Below, piece after piece: positions 33,149-41,407 of a DNA stretch of 64,000 nucleotides. The translations under genes and the position numbers were made by a program. The stretch is from JARRKU01 sp050288425 (GTDB taxonomy: Bacteria; Desulfobacterota; Desulfobacteria; Desulfobacterales; Desulfosarcinaceae). The stretch is taken from positions 62,001 through 126,000 of the forward strand of contig JBNKDU010000124.1 in the NCBI GenBank assembly GCA_050288425.1, given 5' to 3'. The notes below the pieces were generated by a model. The model was not told the DNA's origin and made no database searches. It was given only the letters and a program-made list of their open reading frames with translations. Positions within the stretch are counted from its first letter, which is position 1. Each line of letters opens with the position of its first letter.

Positions 33149-33673
33149 ATGCCTGCCGCTGATTCCGACAATCGCATCTACGCCGGCCTCGCGGCCATGC
33201 CCAAAGTCGACCTGACCGTCCTGGAGAAGAGCAACCTGATCGACGGCACCCAATGGGCCGATGAATTCAGTTTCGCCCAGGTCAAAATCCTGGCGGCCTA
33301 CATGGATGTCCACCAGGTCCCCAAGGAATCGGTCCTCTTTTTCGAAGGCGACAAAACCCCATATCTGGTACTGATCGTCAACGGCCGGGTACACGTGGTC
33401 AAATACGATTCCCAACGGACCCCCAAACGAATCGCCACCCTGGGGCCCGGCAAAACCATCGGCGAAATGACCATTATCGACGGCGAGCCCCGCTCCGCCT
33501 CGGCAGTGACCGCCACCCAGGCCACGCTGATGACCATGACCGCCGAAAAATTCAATTGTCTGGTGAACGACCGCCCCCGGGTGGCCGTGATCCTGGTGCT
33601 GAAAATCGCCAAGTTGATGAGCCAGTACCTGCGCCAGACCAGCGGCCGGCTCATCGATCATCTCGGCGGGTAG
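33149..33673 (+). CDS. Stand-alone cyclic-nucleotide-binding-domain protein
   Basis: The 174-residue product is a single Crp-like sensory domain (VPKESVLFFEGDKTPYLVLI, VNGRVHVVKYD, LGPGKTIGEMTIIDGEPRSASAVTA) without helix-turn-helix. The segment GEMTIIDGEPRSASA closely follows the classical phosphate-binding cassette (GExxxxxxxxRxAxA), so cyclic nucleotide binding is plausible. The C-terminal helix (VLKIAKLMSQYLRQTSGRL) may be used for dimerisation. AAGGAA stands before the ATG. Nearby genes do not form an obvious operon. It is a distinct, more canonical version of the protein at 28415-28957. Confidence 0.85.
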   Translation: MPAADSDNRIYAGLAAMPKVDLTVLEKSNLIDGTQWADEFSFAQVKILAAYMDVHQVPKESVLFFEGDKTPYLVLIVNGRVHVVKYDSQRTPKRIATLGPGKTIGEMTIIDGEPRSASAVTATQATLMTMTAEKFNCLVNDRPRVAVILVLKIAKLMSQYLRQTSGRLIDHLGG

Positions 33674-33688
33674 CCTCGCCGGGTCGTT

Positions 33689-33718
33689 TTGACTTCCCCG
33701 GATATTTAAGTATATAAA
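33689..33718 (+). promoter_or_regulatory. Candidate promoter of the TPR lipoprotein gene
   Basis: TTGACT (33689-33694) is followed after 16-18 bases by TATATAAA, in an AT-rich stretch unlike the surrounding coding DNA. The distance to the ATG at 33757 is about 38 bases. Confidence 0.6.
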
Positions 33719-33756
33719 TCGGAATAGCTACCAACCGACATGCCCCGGCGAGTCTT

Positions 33757-34689
33757 ATGCACACTTCACGTCTGTTGCCATGGATATCGATGGCCCTTCT
33801 TTTGCTGGGCTGCAGCTCCACCCCACTTCCGGAACGGATGCCGTCTTACCTTCGGCAAAGCATTCGCCACTTGAACAAGGGCACGCAGTACTACACCAAG
33901 GGATGCTACCCGCTTGCGTTGCGCCAGTTCCAGGAATCCCATGAGCGCTATGTGGCGGCGGACCATCTGCCGGGTACGGCCGCCAGCCTCAACAGCCTGG
34001 CCAATACGTATTACCGCATGAAAGATTTCGAAGGCGCGCTGGCCGTCTACGACGAGGCCATCGCGTTGTACCGGCAGCTTGAAGATCGTCCCGGGCTGAC
34101 ATTGGCCCTTGCCAACAAAGCCGCCGCTTTGATCGCCACCGGTCAGATGGAATCGGCCGGTTTGCATTTGGACGAGGCGGACCGGGTGGCCGGCGATGAG
34201 GCCCTGATGGCCAGTCAACGATTGCGAACGCGTGCGATCTGGCTGATGCGGAGGGGCGATCCGGGGCAGGCGGAGAAGCTGCTCAGACAAGCCTTACGCC
34301 TCACGCCGGATTCGGCGCAGGCGCAAATTGCCGCCGTACAGTATGCCCTGGGTCGTTTGTTTATGGATTCCCGGCGTCCCGCCCAAGGATTGTCTCATCT
34401 CGAAGCCGCCCTGGAAGCCGATCGAAAATTGGGGGCTTTCCACGGCATTGCCCTTGATCTGGCGGCATTGGGAGACTCCCGGGCGCGGCTGAACCGTCAC
34501 GATCTGGCGGTTTCCTATTTTAAGCGCAGCATGAAGATTTTTGCCTTGTTGGGGGACGCCCCCATGGTGGATGAGATTCGTACCCGGCTGGTGGCCAGCG
34601 GCCGTAGTGCGGATGTCGATATCCTTGCGTCGTTGCAATGGGTCGATCGCTGGCTGGCCGGCGATCGGACTGCCAACATCTGCCGGTAA
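33757..34689 (+). CDS. TPR-repeat lipoprotein
   Basis: The 310-residue product has a lipoprotein signal (SMALLLLGC, Cys near residue 19) and at least five tetratricopeptide-like repeats, for example NKGTQYYTKGCYPLALRQF, LANTYYRMKDFEGALAVYDE and YALGRLFMDSRRPAQGLSHL. It should be an outer- or inner-membrane-attached scaffold on the periplasmic side. No partner is indicated by the neighbours; it is a single gene with its own promoter and is followed by a hairpin. The C-terminus (SADVDILASLQWVDRWLAGD) is not repetitive. Confidence 0.82.
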   Translation: MHTSRLLPWISMALLLLGCSSTPLPERMPSYLRQSIRHLNKGTQYYTKGCYPLALRQFQESHERYVAADHLPGTAASLNSLANTYYRMKDFEGALAVYDEAIALYRQLEDRPGLTLALANKAAALIATGQMESAGLHLDEADRVAGDEALMASQRLRTRAIWLMRRGDPGQAEKLLRQALRLTPDSAQAQIAAVQYALGRLFMDSRRPAQGLSHLEAALEADRKLGAFHGIALDLAALGDSRARLNRHDLAVSYFKRSMKIFALLGDAPMVDEIRTRLVASGRSADVDILASLQWVDRWLAGDRTANICR

Positions 34690-34775
34690 TCCCGACCTCC
34701 GGCTCCCTTTCTCAACTCTGCCCGGAAGCGATTCAAATTCTCCTGGCTGTCCAATGCACCGGCCAAACAAAAGGG

Positions 34776-34804
34776 ACGGCTAATCGTTTTGCGATTAGCC
34801 GTTT
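34776..34804 (+). terminator. Perfect 11-bp hairpin, probable terminator of the TPR lipoprotein gene
   Basis: ACGGCTAATCG and CGATTAGCCGT pair perfectly around a five-base loop and are followed by only three T residues. It stands 87 bases after the lipoprotein stop and only one base before the AGGAGG of the following small frame, so it might instead control that frame. Confidence 0.6.
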
Positions 34805-34817
34805 AGGAGGAGAACAG

Positions 34818-34922
34818 ATGAAAAAATTATTGGGTTTGGCGTTTTATGATAATGCAATAAGGCTGCCAAAATCCTTAAAAAACATGCGTGTGCGTGAAAT
34901 TTTTTATATTTTAATAATTTAA
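34818..34922 (+). CDS. Possible 34-residue small protein
   Basis: ATG at 34818 with an excellent ribosome binding site (AGGAGGAG, 5 bases away) opens a 34-codon frame ending in TAA. The product is basic at the N-terminus, moderately hydrophobic and ends in IFYILII, so it might touch a membrane. Base composition is strongly AT-rich compared with the genome average in this window, as is the whole spacer. No homologue is known to me; it may be a small regulatory or toxin-like peptide or a chance frame. Confidence 0.4.
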   Translation: MKKLLGLAFYDNAIRLPKSLKNMRVREIFYILII

Positions 34923-34942
34923 GTAGGTTATATGCATGGTAG

Positions 34943-34999
34943 CCGATGCCTGACAGCGGCGGATGCGCTGCTCGCAGGAGGTCGGAGTGGGGGCATCGG
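34943..34999 (+). other. GC-rich foldable element in the 34690-35453 spacer, possible structured RNA
   Basis: The 764-base spacer between the TPR lipoprotein and the next certain gene is AT-rich except here. CCGATGCC (34943-34950) pairs with GGCATCGG (34992-34999), and inside it CAGCG (34954-34958) pairs with CGCTG (34966-34970), giving a closed multi-branch shape. It does not match a riboswitch class that I know. Further on, GCCATG/CATGGC arms lie at about 35071-35102. Otherwise I see nothing in the spacer. Confidence 0.4.
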
Positions 35000-35453
35000 T
35001 TCAAAATAATGAACCCATTAAGGCGAAAAAATATATATCACTTTGTAATTATTGATTAAAAAAACTTTATGCCATGGTTCATGATTATAAACTGTCATGG
35101 CCGGCTATCGGCACGCATCGCTTTAGTATCTGAAATCAAATCATATTTTACGGGTTTGCAGTTTTGAACGCCGGTGTGGCAAGGGAACCGAACCTCTTCA
35201 TCCGGGCGCCGCGAGCCTGGCATGCGGTCCCGGAATCGGAAGATGTCGGGAGGATCGCGGCAGTTTGATCGATAAGCGTGTTGAGTCGTTGGATACCTTA
35301 ACTTTCCGGACCGTCGACCGATATCAGGTTCATGGCCGTCAGGGTCTGAATGGTGGATATCCAACCGCATCGGCGGTCAGGGTGCCCAATTCTTTTCATA
35401 TGGTTTTACAAAGTGATCGTTTGCGGAGGTTCAGGGAGGACGTGATTACGGAA

Positions 35454-36461
35454 ATGAAGGTCAATGCCAGATGGGTCCCATGGTTTCTGGTGGCGGCGGC
35501 TTTGGGCCTGTTTGCCGCCGAACCGGCTATCGGCCGTGTCCTGATTCTGCACAGCTACCATGCAGAGTTTGACTGGGTGCAGGGAATCAATGATGAACTG
35601 ATGCCCTCCCTGGAAGCTGCCGGCATCCCCTTTCGGACATTCTACATGGATACCAAGCGCCGATCCGGTATGGCCTGGAAAAAGGAATCCGCGCGCCTGG
35701 CCAAGGAAATCATCGACACCTACGCGCCGGATGTGGTGATTGCCGTGGATGACAATGCCCAGGAACATGTCGTGCGCGACTATTGCGGCCGCAGCCCGAT
35801 CCAGTTCGTCTTTGCCGGTGTCAATGCCGATCCGGAAACTTATGGCTATCCCGCCCCCAATGTCACCGGTATCCTCGAGCGGACCTATCCCGGCCAAACC
35901 CTGAATCTGCTGAAAATAATGCTGGCCAAACCCGTCCATCTGGTCTGGATCAGCGACGACAGCGCCACATCCAGTCAGATCCTGCAACGGGTGCGTCCCA
36001 AGGCTGAAAAGGGTCAATTGCCCCTGCCGGTCGATGCATTCGAACGGCCGTCCACCTTCCGTCAGTGGAAAACCGCCATCGGCAAATACGATGACGATCC
36101 CCACATCGGTGGTTTTCTCATACCCCTCTACCATACGGTTCGGACCCATGCCGATGGACCCAGCATGGAACCGGCCAAGGTGATGCAATGGACCGTCGCC
36201 CACACCCGCAAGCCCGTCGTCGGTCTTTGGCGCTTTGGGGTGGATGACGGTGCGGTGGGCGCCGTCGTGGTGGATCCCAAGGAACACGGCAAGGTGGCCG
36301 GCTTGATGGCCAGGCAGATTCATGCCGGCAAAAAAGCGGCGGAGATGCCCCTGGTGACCAACCGTGAAGGGTTTGTGATCATCAATATCGCCGCCGCCGG
36401 CCGGCTGGGGATCGAGGTCCCGTTCGAAGTCCTGCTGAGCGCGGATAAGATCATCGAATGA
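35454..36461 (+). CDS. ABC-transporter-type substrate-binding protein (probable sensor partner)
   Basis: The 335-residue product has a Sec signal peptide (WVPWFLVAAALGLFAAEPAIG) and a two-lobed periplasmic binding protein fold of the PF04392 type (RVLILHSYHAEFDWVQGIND, FVFAGVNADPETYG, NVTGILERTYPGQTLNLLK). Unlike most such proteins it has no permease genes nearby and is followed after 88 bases by a hybrid histidine kinase, so it probably presents a ligand to that sensor. The ATG at 35454 is chosen because the signal peptide begins there; GGGAGGA is 14 bases upstream, rather far, and the frame stays open to 35265. Confidence 0.82.
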   Translation: MKVNARWVPWFLVAAALGLFAAEPAIGRVLILHSYHAEFDWVQGINDELMPSLEAAGIPFRTFYMDTKRRSGMAWKKESARLAKEIIDTYAPDVVIAVDDNAQEHVVRDYCGRSPIQFVFAGVNADPETYGYPAPNVTGILERTYPGQTLNLLKIMLAKPVHLVWISDDSATSSQILQRVRPKAEKGQLPLPVDAFERPSTFRQWKTAIGKYDDDPHIGGFLIPLYHTVRTHADGPSMEPAKVMQWTVAHTRKPVVGLWRFGVDDGAVGAVVVDPKEHGKVAGLMARQIHAGKKAAEMPLVTNREGFVIINIAAAGRLGIEVPFEVLLSADKIIE

Positions 36462-36549
36462 CGCCGGCTGCGCGATCGGGGCAGGCGGGACGAACTCCGT
36501 TCATCGTCCTTGCAATCACCGGCAGGACCGGCCGGACGATCGGAAAATT

Positions 36550-39500
36550 ATGAGAAAGAGCCTCAAGGGTCGTTTTCTGCTCACCATTGCCGCCATGATT
36601 ACCATCGGTATGAGCCTGGCGACCATCGCCTCTTATATCAACAGCCGGAAGGCCGTGGAACATGAAGCGACCATGCGGCTGTTGCAGGTGCGCGATACCA
36701 GCGTACGGCTGATCTCCACTTGGTTTCAACACCAGGAAGTCAATCTGGTCAACTGGGCCTCCCAGAAACTATTCCAGATCGCCCTCGATGAGGGCTTCAT
36801 CGGGCGTGCGGCCCGTCGCAGCGCCAACGGTGAACTCGACCGCCAATTGGTCAACTATCCATATTATGAATTGTTGGGCGTGGCCGACGGCGAAGGTCGG
36901 GTGGTGGCCTCATCCACTTTTTACGAGAACACGTGGCGGGACGTCCACGACCGGCAATTCTTTATCGAGAGCATCGACGGCAATATCGCCTACAGTCGAA
37001 TTTTCAAGAGCCCCAAGACAGCCGCCTGGGTATTTGCCATCAGCATGCCCATCAAAGGGCCGGAGCTGGAGATCAAAGGCGTCTTATTCGTCTTGATCCG
37101 CCTGTCGGATTTCAACGAGATGTTCGTCAACCCGCTGCACATGGGGGAGAGCGGTTTCGCCTTCGTCTACGATGATCGCGGACAGATCCTCTCCCATCCG
37201 GACCGCCGGCTGGTGATGCAGGAGAAGATCGACCGGTTCGATTTCGGCAGGCAGATGCTCGCCACCCACACCGGCATTCAGGAATGCGACTGGCAGGGAG
37301 CCCGGCGGATCATTGCCTATGGCCTGCTGCCGCCGGTCAACTGGCACATCGGAATCGTGGCCTCGACCCGGGAATTCCTGGCGCCGGCGCGGCGCATGGG
37401 CTTGATCAATGTAGGGATCATCATTCTCGTGAACCTGATCGCCGTGGTACTGGTCTTCTTCTTATACCGCCGATTGATCGCGGCGCCGCTCCAGCAATTG
37501 CTGGAGGGGATCGACCGTTTCGGCAGGCAGGGCTTGCGTCAGCCCATCGAAATGGAGCGCCAGGATGAATTCGGCCTCATGGCCACCGCTTTCAATGACA
37601 TGGCATCCAGTCTCAAGAAATCCACCGTCTCCATCAAGGAACTGGAGAAATCCCAGCGCCGCTTCCAGGATGTCGTCGAGAATACGGGCGATTGGATCTG
37701 GGAAATCGACTTCCAGGGAAACTGTTCCTATTCCAGCCCGGCGGTGGAAAAGATTCTGGGATTTCGACCCGAAGAGATTCAAGGAACCCGGCTCTACGAC
37801 TATTTCGAGGACCCTCCGCGCGACGATATGATCCGTTTTTTCGAAACCCACTTCCAGAGCGGGCTTTCCTTCGCCGGCAAAGTCATGCCCATCCACCACC
37901 GCAGCGGCGCCATCGTCCAGTTGGAGGCCAGCGGCGTGGCGATTTCCGACGGTTCGGGCAGGGTGATTGGATTCCGGGGGGGAAGTCGCGATATCACCCA
38001 ACGCATCGAGGCGGAAAAGGCGTTGAAGCTGGCCATGGAGGAGGCCGAATCCGCCAACCGATCCAAGAGTGCCTTCGTGGCCAACATGAGCCACGAAATC
38101 CGGACCCCGATGAACGGCATCATCGGGATGGCCAACTTCCTGCTCGACACCGACCTTACCCATGAGCAGCGCGAATATGCCCAGATCGTCGCCCACAGCG
38201 CGGACAGCCTGTTGATGATCCTCAATGACATTCTCGATTTTTCCAAGATCGAAGCCGGAAAGCTGGAATTTGAAACCATCGATTTCAATATGCGCAGCGC
38301 CATCGAAGAGACCGCCCAACTCATCGCCCACAAGGCACATGAGAAGCAGTTGGAACTGGTGTGCATGGTGGACCCCCAGGTTCCGTCCCTGCTGCGGGGG
38401 GATCCCGGACGGCTGCGGCAGGTGCTGACCAACCTGGCCGACAACGCCATCAAATTCACCAGTCAGGGGGAAGTGTCCATCACGGTCAAGCTGGAACAGG
38501 AACTCGACAGGAGCGTGGAACTGCGCTTCGAAATCAAGGACACGGGCATCGGCATTCCCGCGGACCGCATGGACCGCCTGTTCAAATCTTTCTCTCAGGT
38601 GGACGCTTCCACCACACGGCGGTACGGCGGAACAGGGCTCGGGCTGGCGATTTGCAAGCGGCTCATCGAGATGATGGACGGAAAAATCGGTGTCAAAAGC
38701 CGGGAGGGAGAAGGGGCCACCTTCTGGTTCACCGCCCGGTTCCAGTGTCAGTCGCTGACTGAGGATCTGCAGAACGGAATCCCGGGGCTTTTCAAGAACA
38801 AGCGCATTCTCATCGTGGACGACAACCGTTCCAATCGGGAAGTACTCAGTACCTACCTGCGCGGGTGGGGCTGCCTGCACAGTTCCGCCGCCAGCGCCCC
38901 CGAGGCACTGCAGCTGCTGCATGAGGCCCGGGACGCCGACAGGCCCTTCGATCTGGCCATCATCGACCAGCGGATGCCCGATATGGACGGCAAAGCCCTG
39001 GGGATGGCCATCAAGGCGAGTCCCAGCCTCTCCGCCACCCTGATGGTGCTCTTGACCTCGGGCGGCATGCAGGGCGATGCATTTCGCATGAAGGAAATCG
39101 GTTTCAGCGCCTACCTGCGGAAACCGGTGAAGCAGTCGATGATTTACGATTGTCTGGTCACTGTTTTCGGCGATCCCGGTCACGAGGAAGAGGTCGGTCT
39201 TGCGGAAGAGGACCCGGTGACCCGGCACAGCCTGCGCGAGGCCCGGCGCAAGCAGATCCGGGTACTGCTGGTGGAAGACAACCCCATCAACCGCAAAGTG
39301 GCCTTGAAGATGTTGGAGAGTTTTGGTATTCCGGCCGATACCGCCAACAACGGCGAAGAGGCCCTCCAGCGGCTGCAGGAGAAGCATTACGATTTGGCAT
39401 TGATGGATGTCCAGATGCCGGAGATGGATGGTTTCGAAGCCACCCGCCGCATCCGGGAGTCGTCCGCGGATGGGCGCTTCAAGGACCTCTTCATCATCGC

Positions 39501-39663
39501 CATGACGGCCAACGCCATGAAGGGCGACCGCGAGAAATGTCTCCGGGTGGGCATGGACGATTATATATCCAAGCCGGTGGACGCCGAGGAGTTGCTGGCC
39601 AAACTGGATCACTGGATCTCGAAAACCACCCATTCATCGCCCATCAAGCCCATCGTCAATTAG
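36550..39663 (+). CDS. Hybrid sensor histidine kinase with two receiver domains
   Basis: The 1037-residue inner-membrane protein has a first transmembrane helix (residues 9-30), a large periplasmic Cache-like sensor domain, a second helix (about 285-305), HAMP, PAS (about 375-490, ending SRDITQRIEAEKA), HisKA with the phospho-acceptor box MSHEIRTPMNG near residue 515, HATPase (NLADNAIKF, DTGIGIP, GGTGLGLAI), and two receiver domains. Receiver one has ILIVDDN and IIDQRMPDMDG, receiver two VLLVEDN and LMDVQMPEMDG with the phospho-Asp in each. The kinase probably responds to the ligand of the binding protein encoded upstream. No output regulator is adjacent; its partner must be elsewhere. Confidence 0.93.
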   Translation: MRKSLKGRFLLTIAAMITIGMSLATIASYINSRKAVEHEATMRLLQVRDTSVRLISTWFQHQEVNLVNWASQKLFQIALDEGFIGRAARRSANGELDRQLVNYPYYELLGVADGEGRVVASSTFYENTWRDVHDRQFFIESIDGNIAYSRIFKSPKTAAWVFAISMPIKGPELEIKGVLFVLIRLSDFNEMFVNPLHMGESGFAFVYDDRGQILSHPDRRLVMQEKIDRFDFGRQMLATHTGIQECDWQGARRIIAYGLLPPVNWHIGIVASTREFLAPARRMGLINVGIIILVNLIAVVLVFFLYRRLIAAPLQQLLEGIDRFGRQGLRQPIEMERQDEFGLMATAFNDMASSLKKSTVSIKELEKSQRRFQDVVENTGDWIWEIDFQGNCSYSSPAVEKILGFRPEEIQGTRLYDYFEDPPRDDMIRFFETHFQSGLSFAGKVMPIHHRSGAIVQLEASGVAISDGSGRVIGFRGGSRDITQRIEAEKALKLAMEEAESANRSKSAFVANMSHEIRTPMNGIIGMANFLLDTDLTHEQREYAQIVAHSADSLLMILNDILDFSKIEAGKLEFETIDFNMRSAIEETAQLIAHKAHEKQLELVCMVDPQVPSLLRGDPGRLRQVLTNLADNAIKFTSQGEVSITVKLEQELDRSVELRFEIKDTGIGIPADRMDRLFKSFSQVDASTTRRYGGTGLGLAICKRLIEMMDGKIGVKSREGEGATFWFTARFQCQSLTEDLQNGIPGLFKNKRILIVDDNRSNREVLSTYLRGWGCLHSSAASAPEALQLLHEARDADRPFDLAIIDQRMPDMDGKALGMAIKASPSLSATLMVLLTSGGMQGDAFRMKEIGFSAYLRKPVKQSMIYDCLVTVFGDPGHEEEVGLAEEDPVTRHSLREARRKQIRVLLVEDNPINRKVALKMLESFGIPADTANNGEEALQRLQEKHYDLALMDVQMPEMDGFEATRRIRESSADGRFKDLFIIAMTANAMKGDREKCLRVGMDDYISKPVDAEELLAKLDHWISKTTHSSPIKPIVN

Positions 39664-39715
39664 GGGAGCCGGAGGCACCCCTTCCATCCTTGGATGAACT
39701 ACGGGAAGGCATGTC

Positions 39716-41386
39716 ATGACCTCATCCCATCGCATTCTGATCGTCGGCGGGGTAGCCGGAGGAGCCTCTTGCGCCGCCCGCTGCCGCCGCCTGTCGGAGC
39801 AGGCCGAAATCATCATGTTCGACCGGGGCCCCTACGTCTCCTTCGCCAATTGCGGATTGCCCTATTACGTGGGCGACGTGATCAAGAAGGAGTCCCATCT
39901 CCTGGTGGCCTCCCCGGAACTGTTTCGCGACCGGTTCAATATCGAAGTCCGTCTCCACTCGGACGTCGTCGGCATCGATCGGGAACGCCGGACCCTCCGG
40001 ATCCGGGACCTGGCCTCCCAAAGGCAATATGAGGAAGCCTACGATACCCTGGTACTCTCACCGGGTGCGCAGCCCGTACGTCCGGAACTGCCCGGCATCG
40101 ATCTGCCCGGTATCTTTTCGTTGCGCACCATTCCGGACAGCCGTCAGATCCGCCGTTGGATCGAAGACCGACAGGCGACCAGCGCCGTGGTGGTTGGCGG
40201 CGGCTATATCGGCATGGAGATGACCGAGAACCTGCACCGACGGGGGCTGAAGGTGACGGTGGTTGAGATGCAAAACCAGGTAATGCCCATCCTGGATGCG
40301 GAGATGGTGGCCGCCGTTCACGAAACGTTGAAAAAACACGGAGTCGACCTGCTGCTCCAAGAGCGCGTCGAACGGTTCGACAACGGCCGGGGGCATGCCC
40401 TGGGGCTGCAGCTGGCGTCGGGGCGTCGTCTGGACGCGGACCTGGTGGTCCTGTGCATCGGTGTACGACCGGAAACCGGACTGGCCCGGTCGGCCGGCCT
40501 GGAGATCGGCGAGAGCGGCGGTATTCGTGTGGATACCCGCATGTACACCAGCGATCCCCATATCCTGGCCGTGGGGGATGCCGTCGAGATCGATGAGGTG
40601 GTCACCGGTGAGAAGAGCGTGATTCCCCTGGCCGGTCCGGCCAACCGCCAGGGACGCATCGCGGCCAACGTCATCATGGGGCGGCAGGATGCGTTTCGCG
40701 GCGCCCAGGGAACGTCGATCGTGGGGGTCCTCGACCAGGTGGCGGCCATCACCGGTCCCAGCGAAAAGAGACTACGGACGTTGGGGCGGTGGCAGGGGAA
40801 GGAGAAGATCTACCTGCATCCGGGGCATCACGCCAATTACTATCCCGGCGCCACCCCCATCAGCCTGAAGCTGATTTTCGAGAAGACCGGCGGACGCATC
40901 ATCGGCGCCCAGGCCGTGGGCCGGGCCGGGGTGGCCAAACGCATCGATGTGATTTCCATGGCCATTCAGAAAGGAGCCACGGTCTTCGATCTGGAAGAGG
41001 CCGAACTATGCTACGCGCCCCAGTTCGGATCGGCCAAGGATCCGGTCAACGTGGCCGGCATGATCGCCGCCAATGTGGTCCGCGGCGATGTCGAGCTGGT
41101 TCATTGGGAGGATGTGTCCGGCGCCCGTGCCCGGGTATTCGACGTGCGCGGGCCCAAGGAGTACGCCCGCGGACACATCGAAGGCGCGCAGAACCTGCCC
41201 CTGGACGATATCCGCGGCCGCATGGCCGAATTGCCCAGGGAGGAAGAGATCTGGACCTATTGCTTCGTGGGGCAGCGTTCGTACTATGCCGCCCGGGCGA
41301 TGGCCCAGCACGGCTTTAACGTGAAGAACATCAGCGGCGGATATAAAACCCATTTGCTGCATCGGGCCGTGGCCGATGACCAATAG
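39716..41386 (+). CDS. CoA-disulfide/polysulfide reductase with C-terminal rhodanese domain
   Basis: The 556-residue product joins a flavin-dependent pyridine-nucleotide disulfide oxidoreductase (FAD motif ILIVGGVAGGASCAAR, active-site SFANCGLPYY with Cys near residue 46, NAD motif VVVGGGYIGMEM) to a rhodanese domain (residues about 465-550) with active-site Cys in YCFVGQRSYYAAR. This is the layout of CoA-disulfide reductase-rhodanese (CoADR-Rhd, Npsr) enzymes, which reduce CoA-disulfide, CoA-persulfide or polysulfide with NAD(P)H. It suits sulfur metabolism in a sulfate reducer. A GGAGCC-rich spacer precedes it; the ATG follows the kinase stop by 53 bases. Confidence 0.9.
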   Translation: MTSSHRILIVGGVAGGASCAARCRRLSEQAEIIMFDRGPYVSFANCGLPYYVGDVIKKESHLLVASPELFRDRFNIEVRLHSDVVGIDRERRTLRIRDLASQRQYEEAYDTLVLSPGAQPVRPELPGIDLPGIFSLRTIPDSRQIRRWIEDRQATSAVVVGGGYIGMEMTENLHRRGLKVTVVEMQNQVMPILDAEMVAAVHETLKKHGVDLLLQERVERFDNGRGHALGLQLASGRRLDADLVVLCIGVRPETGLARSAGLEIGESGGIRVDTRMYTSDPHILAVGDAVEIDEVVTGEKSVIPLAGPANRQGRIAANVIMGRQDAFRGAQGTSIVGVLDQVAAITGPSEKRLRTLGRWQGKEKIYLHPGHHANYYPGATPISLKLIFEKTGGRIIGAQAVGRAGVAKRIDVISMAIQKGATVFDLEEAELCYAPQFGSAKDPVNVAGMIAANVVRGDVELVHWEDVSGARARVFDVRGPKEYARGHIEGAQNLPLDDIRGRMAELPREEEIWTYCFVGQRSYYAARAMAQHGFNVKNISGGYKTHLLHRAVADDQ

Positions 41387-41407
41387 ATTACCGGTGCCCG
41401 GGTTTTC

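Noticed and set aside
35150..35260. Possible cobalamin riboswitch (AAGGGAA and CCGG segments upstream of the binding-protein gene)
   Set aside because: The conserved B12 box and the usual pairing arms are missing; similarity is limited to a short common string.
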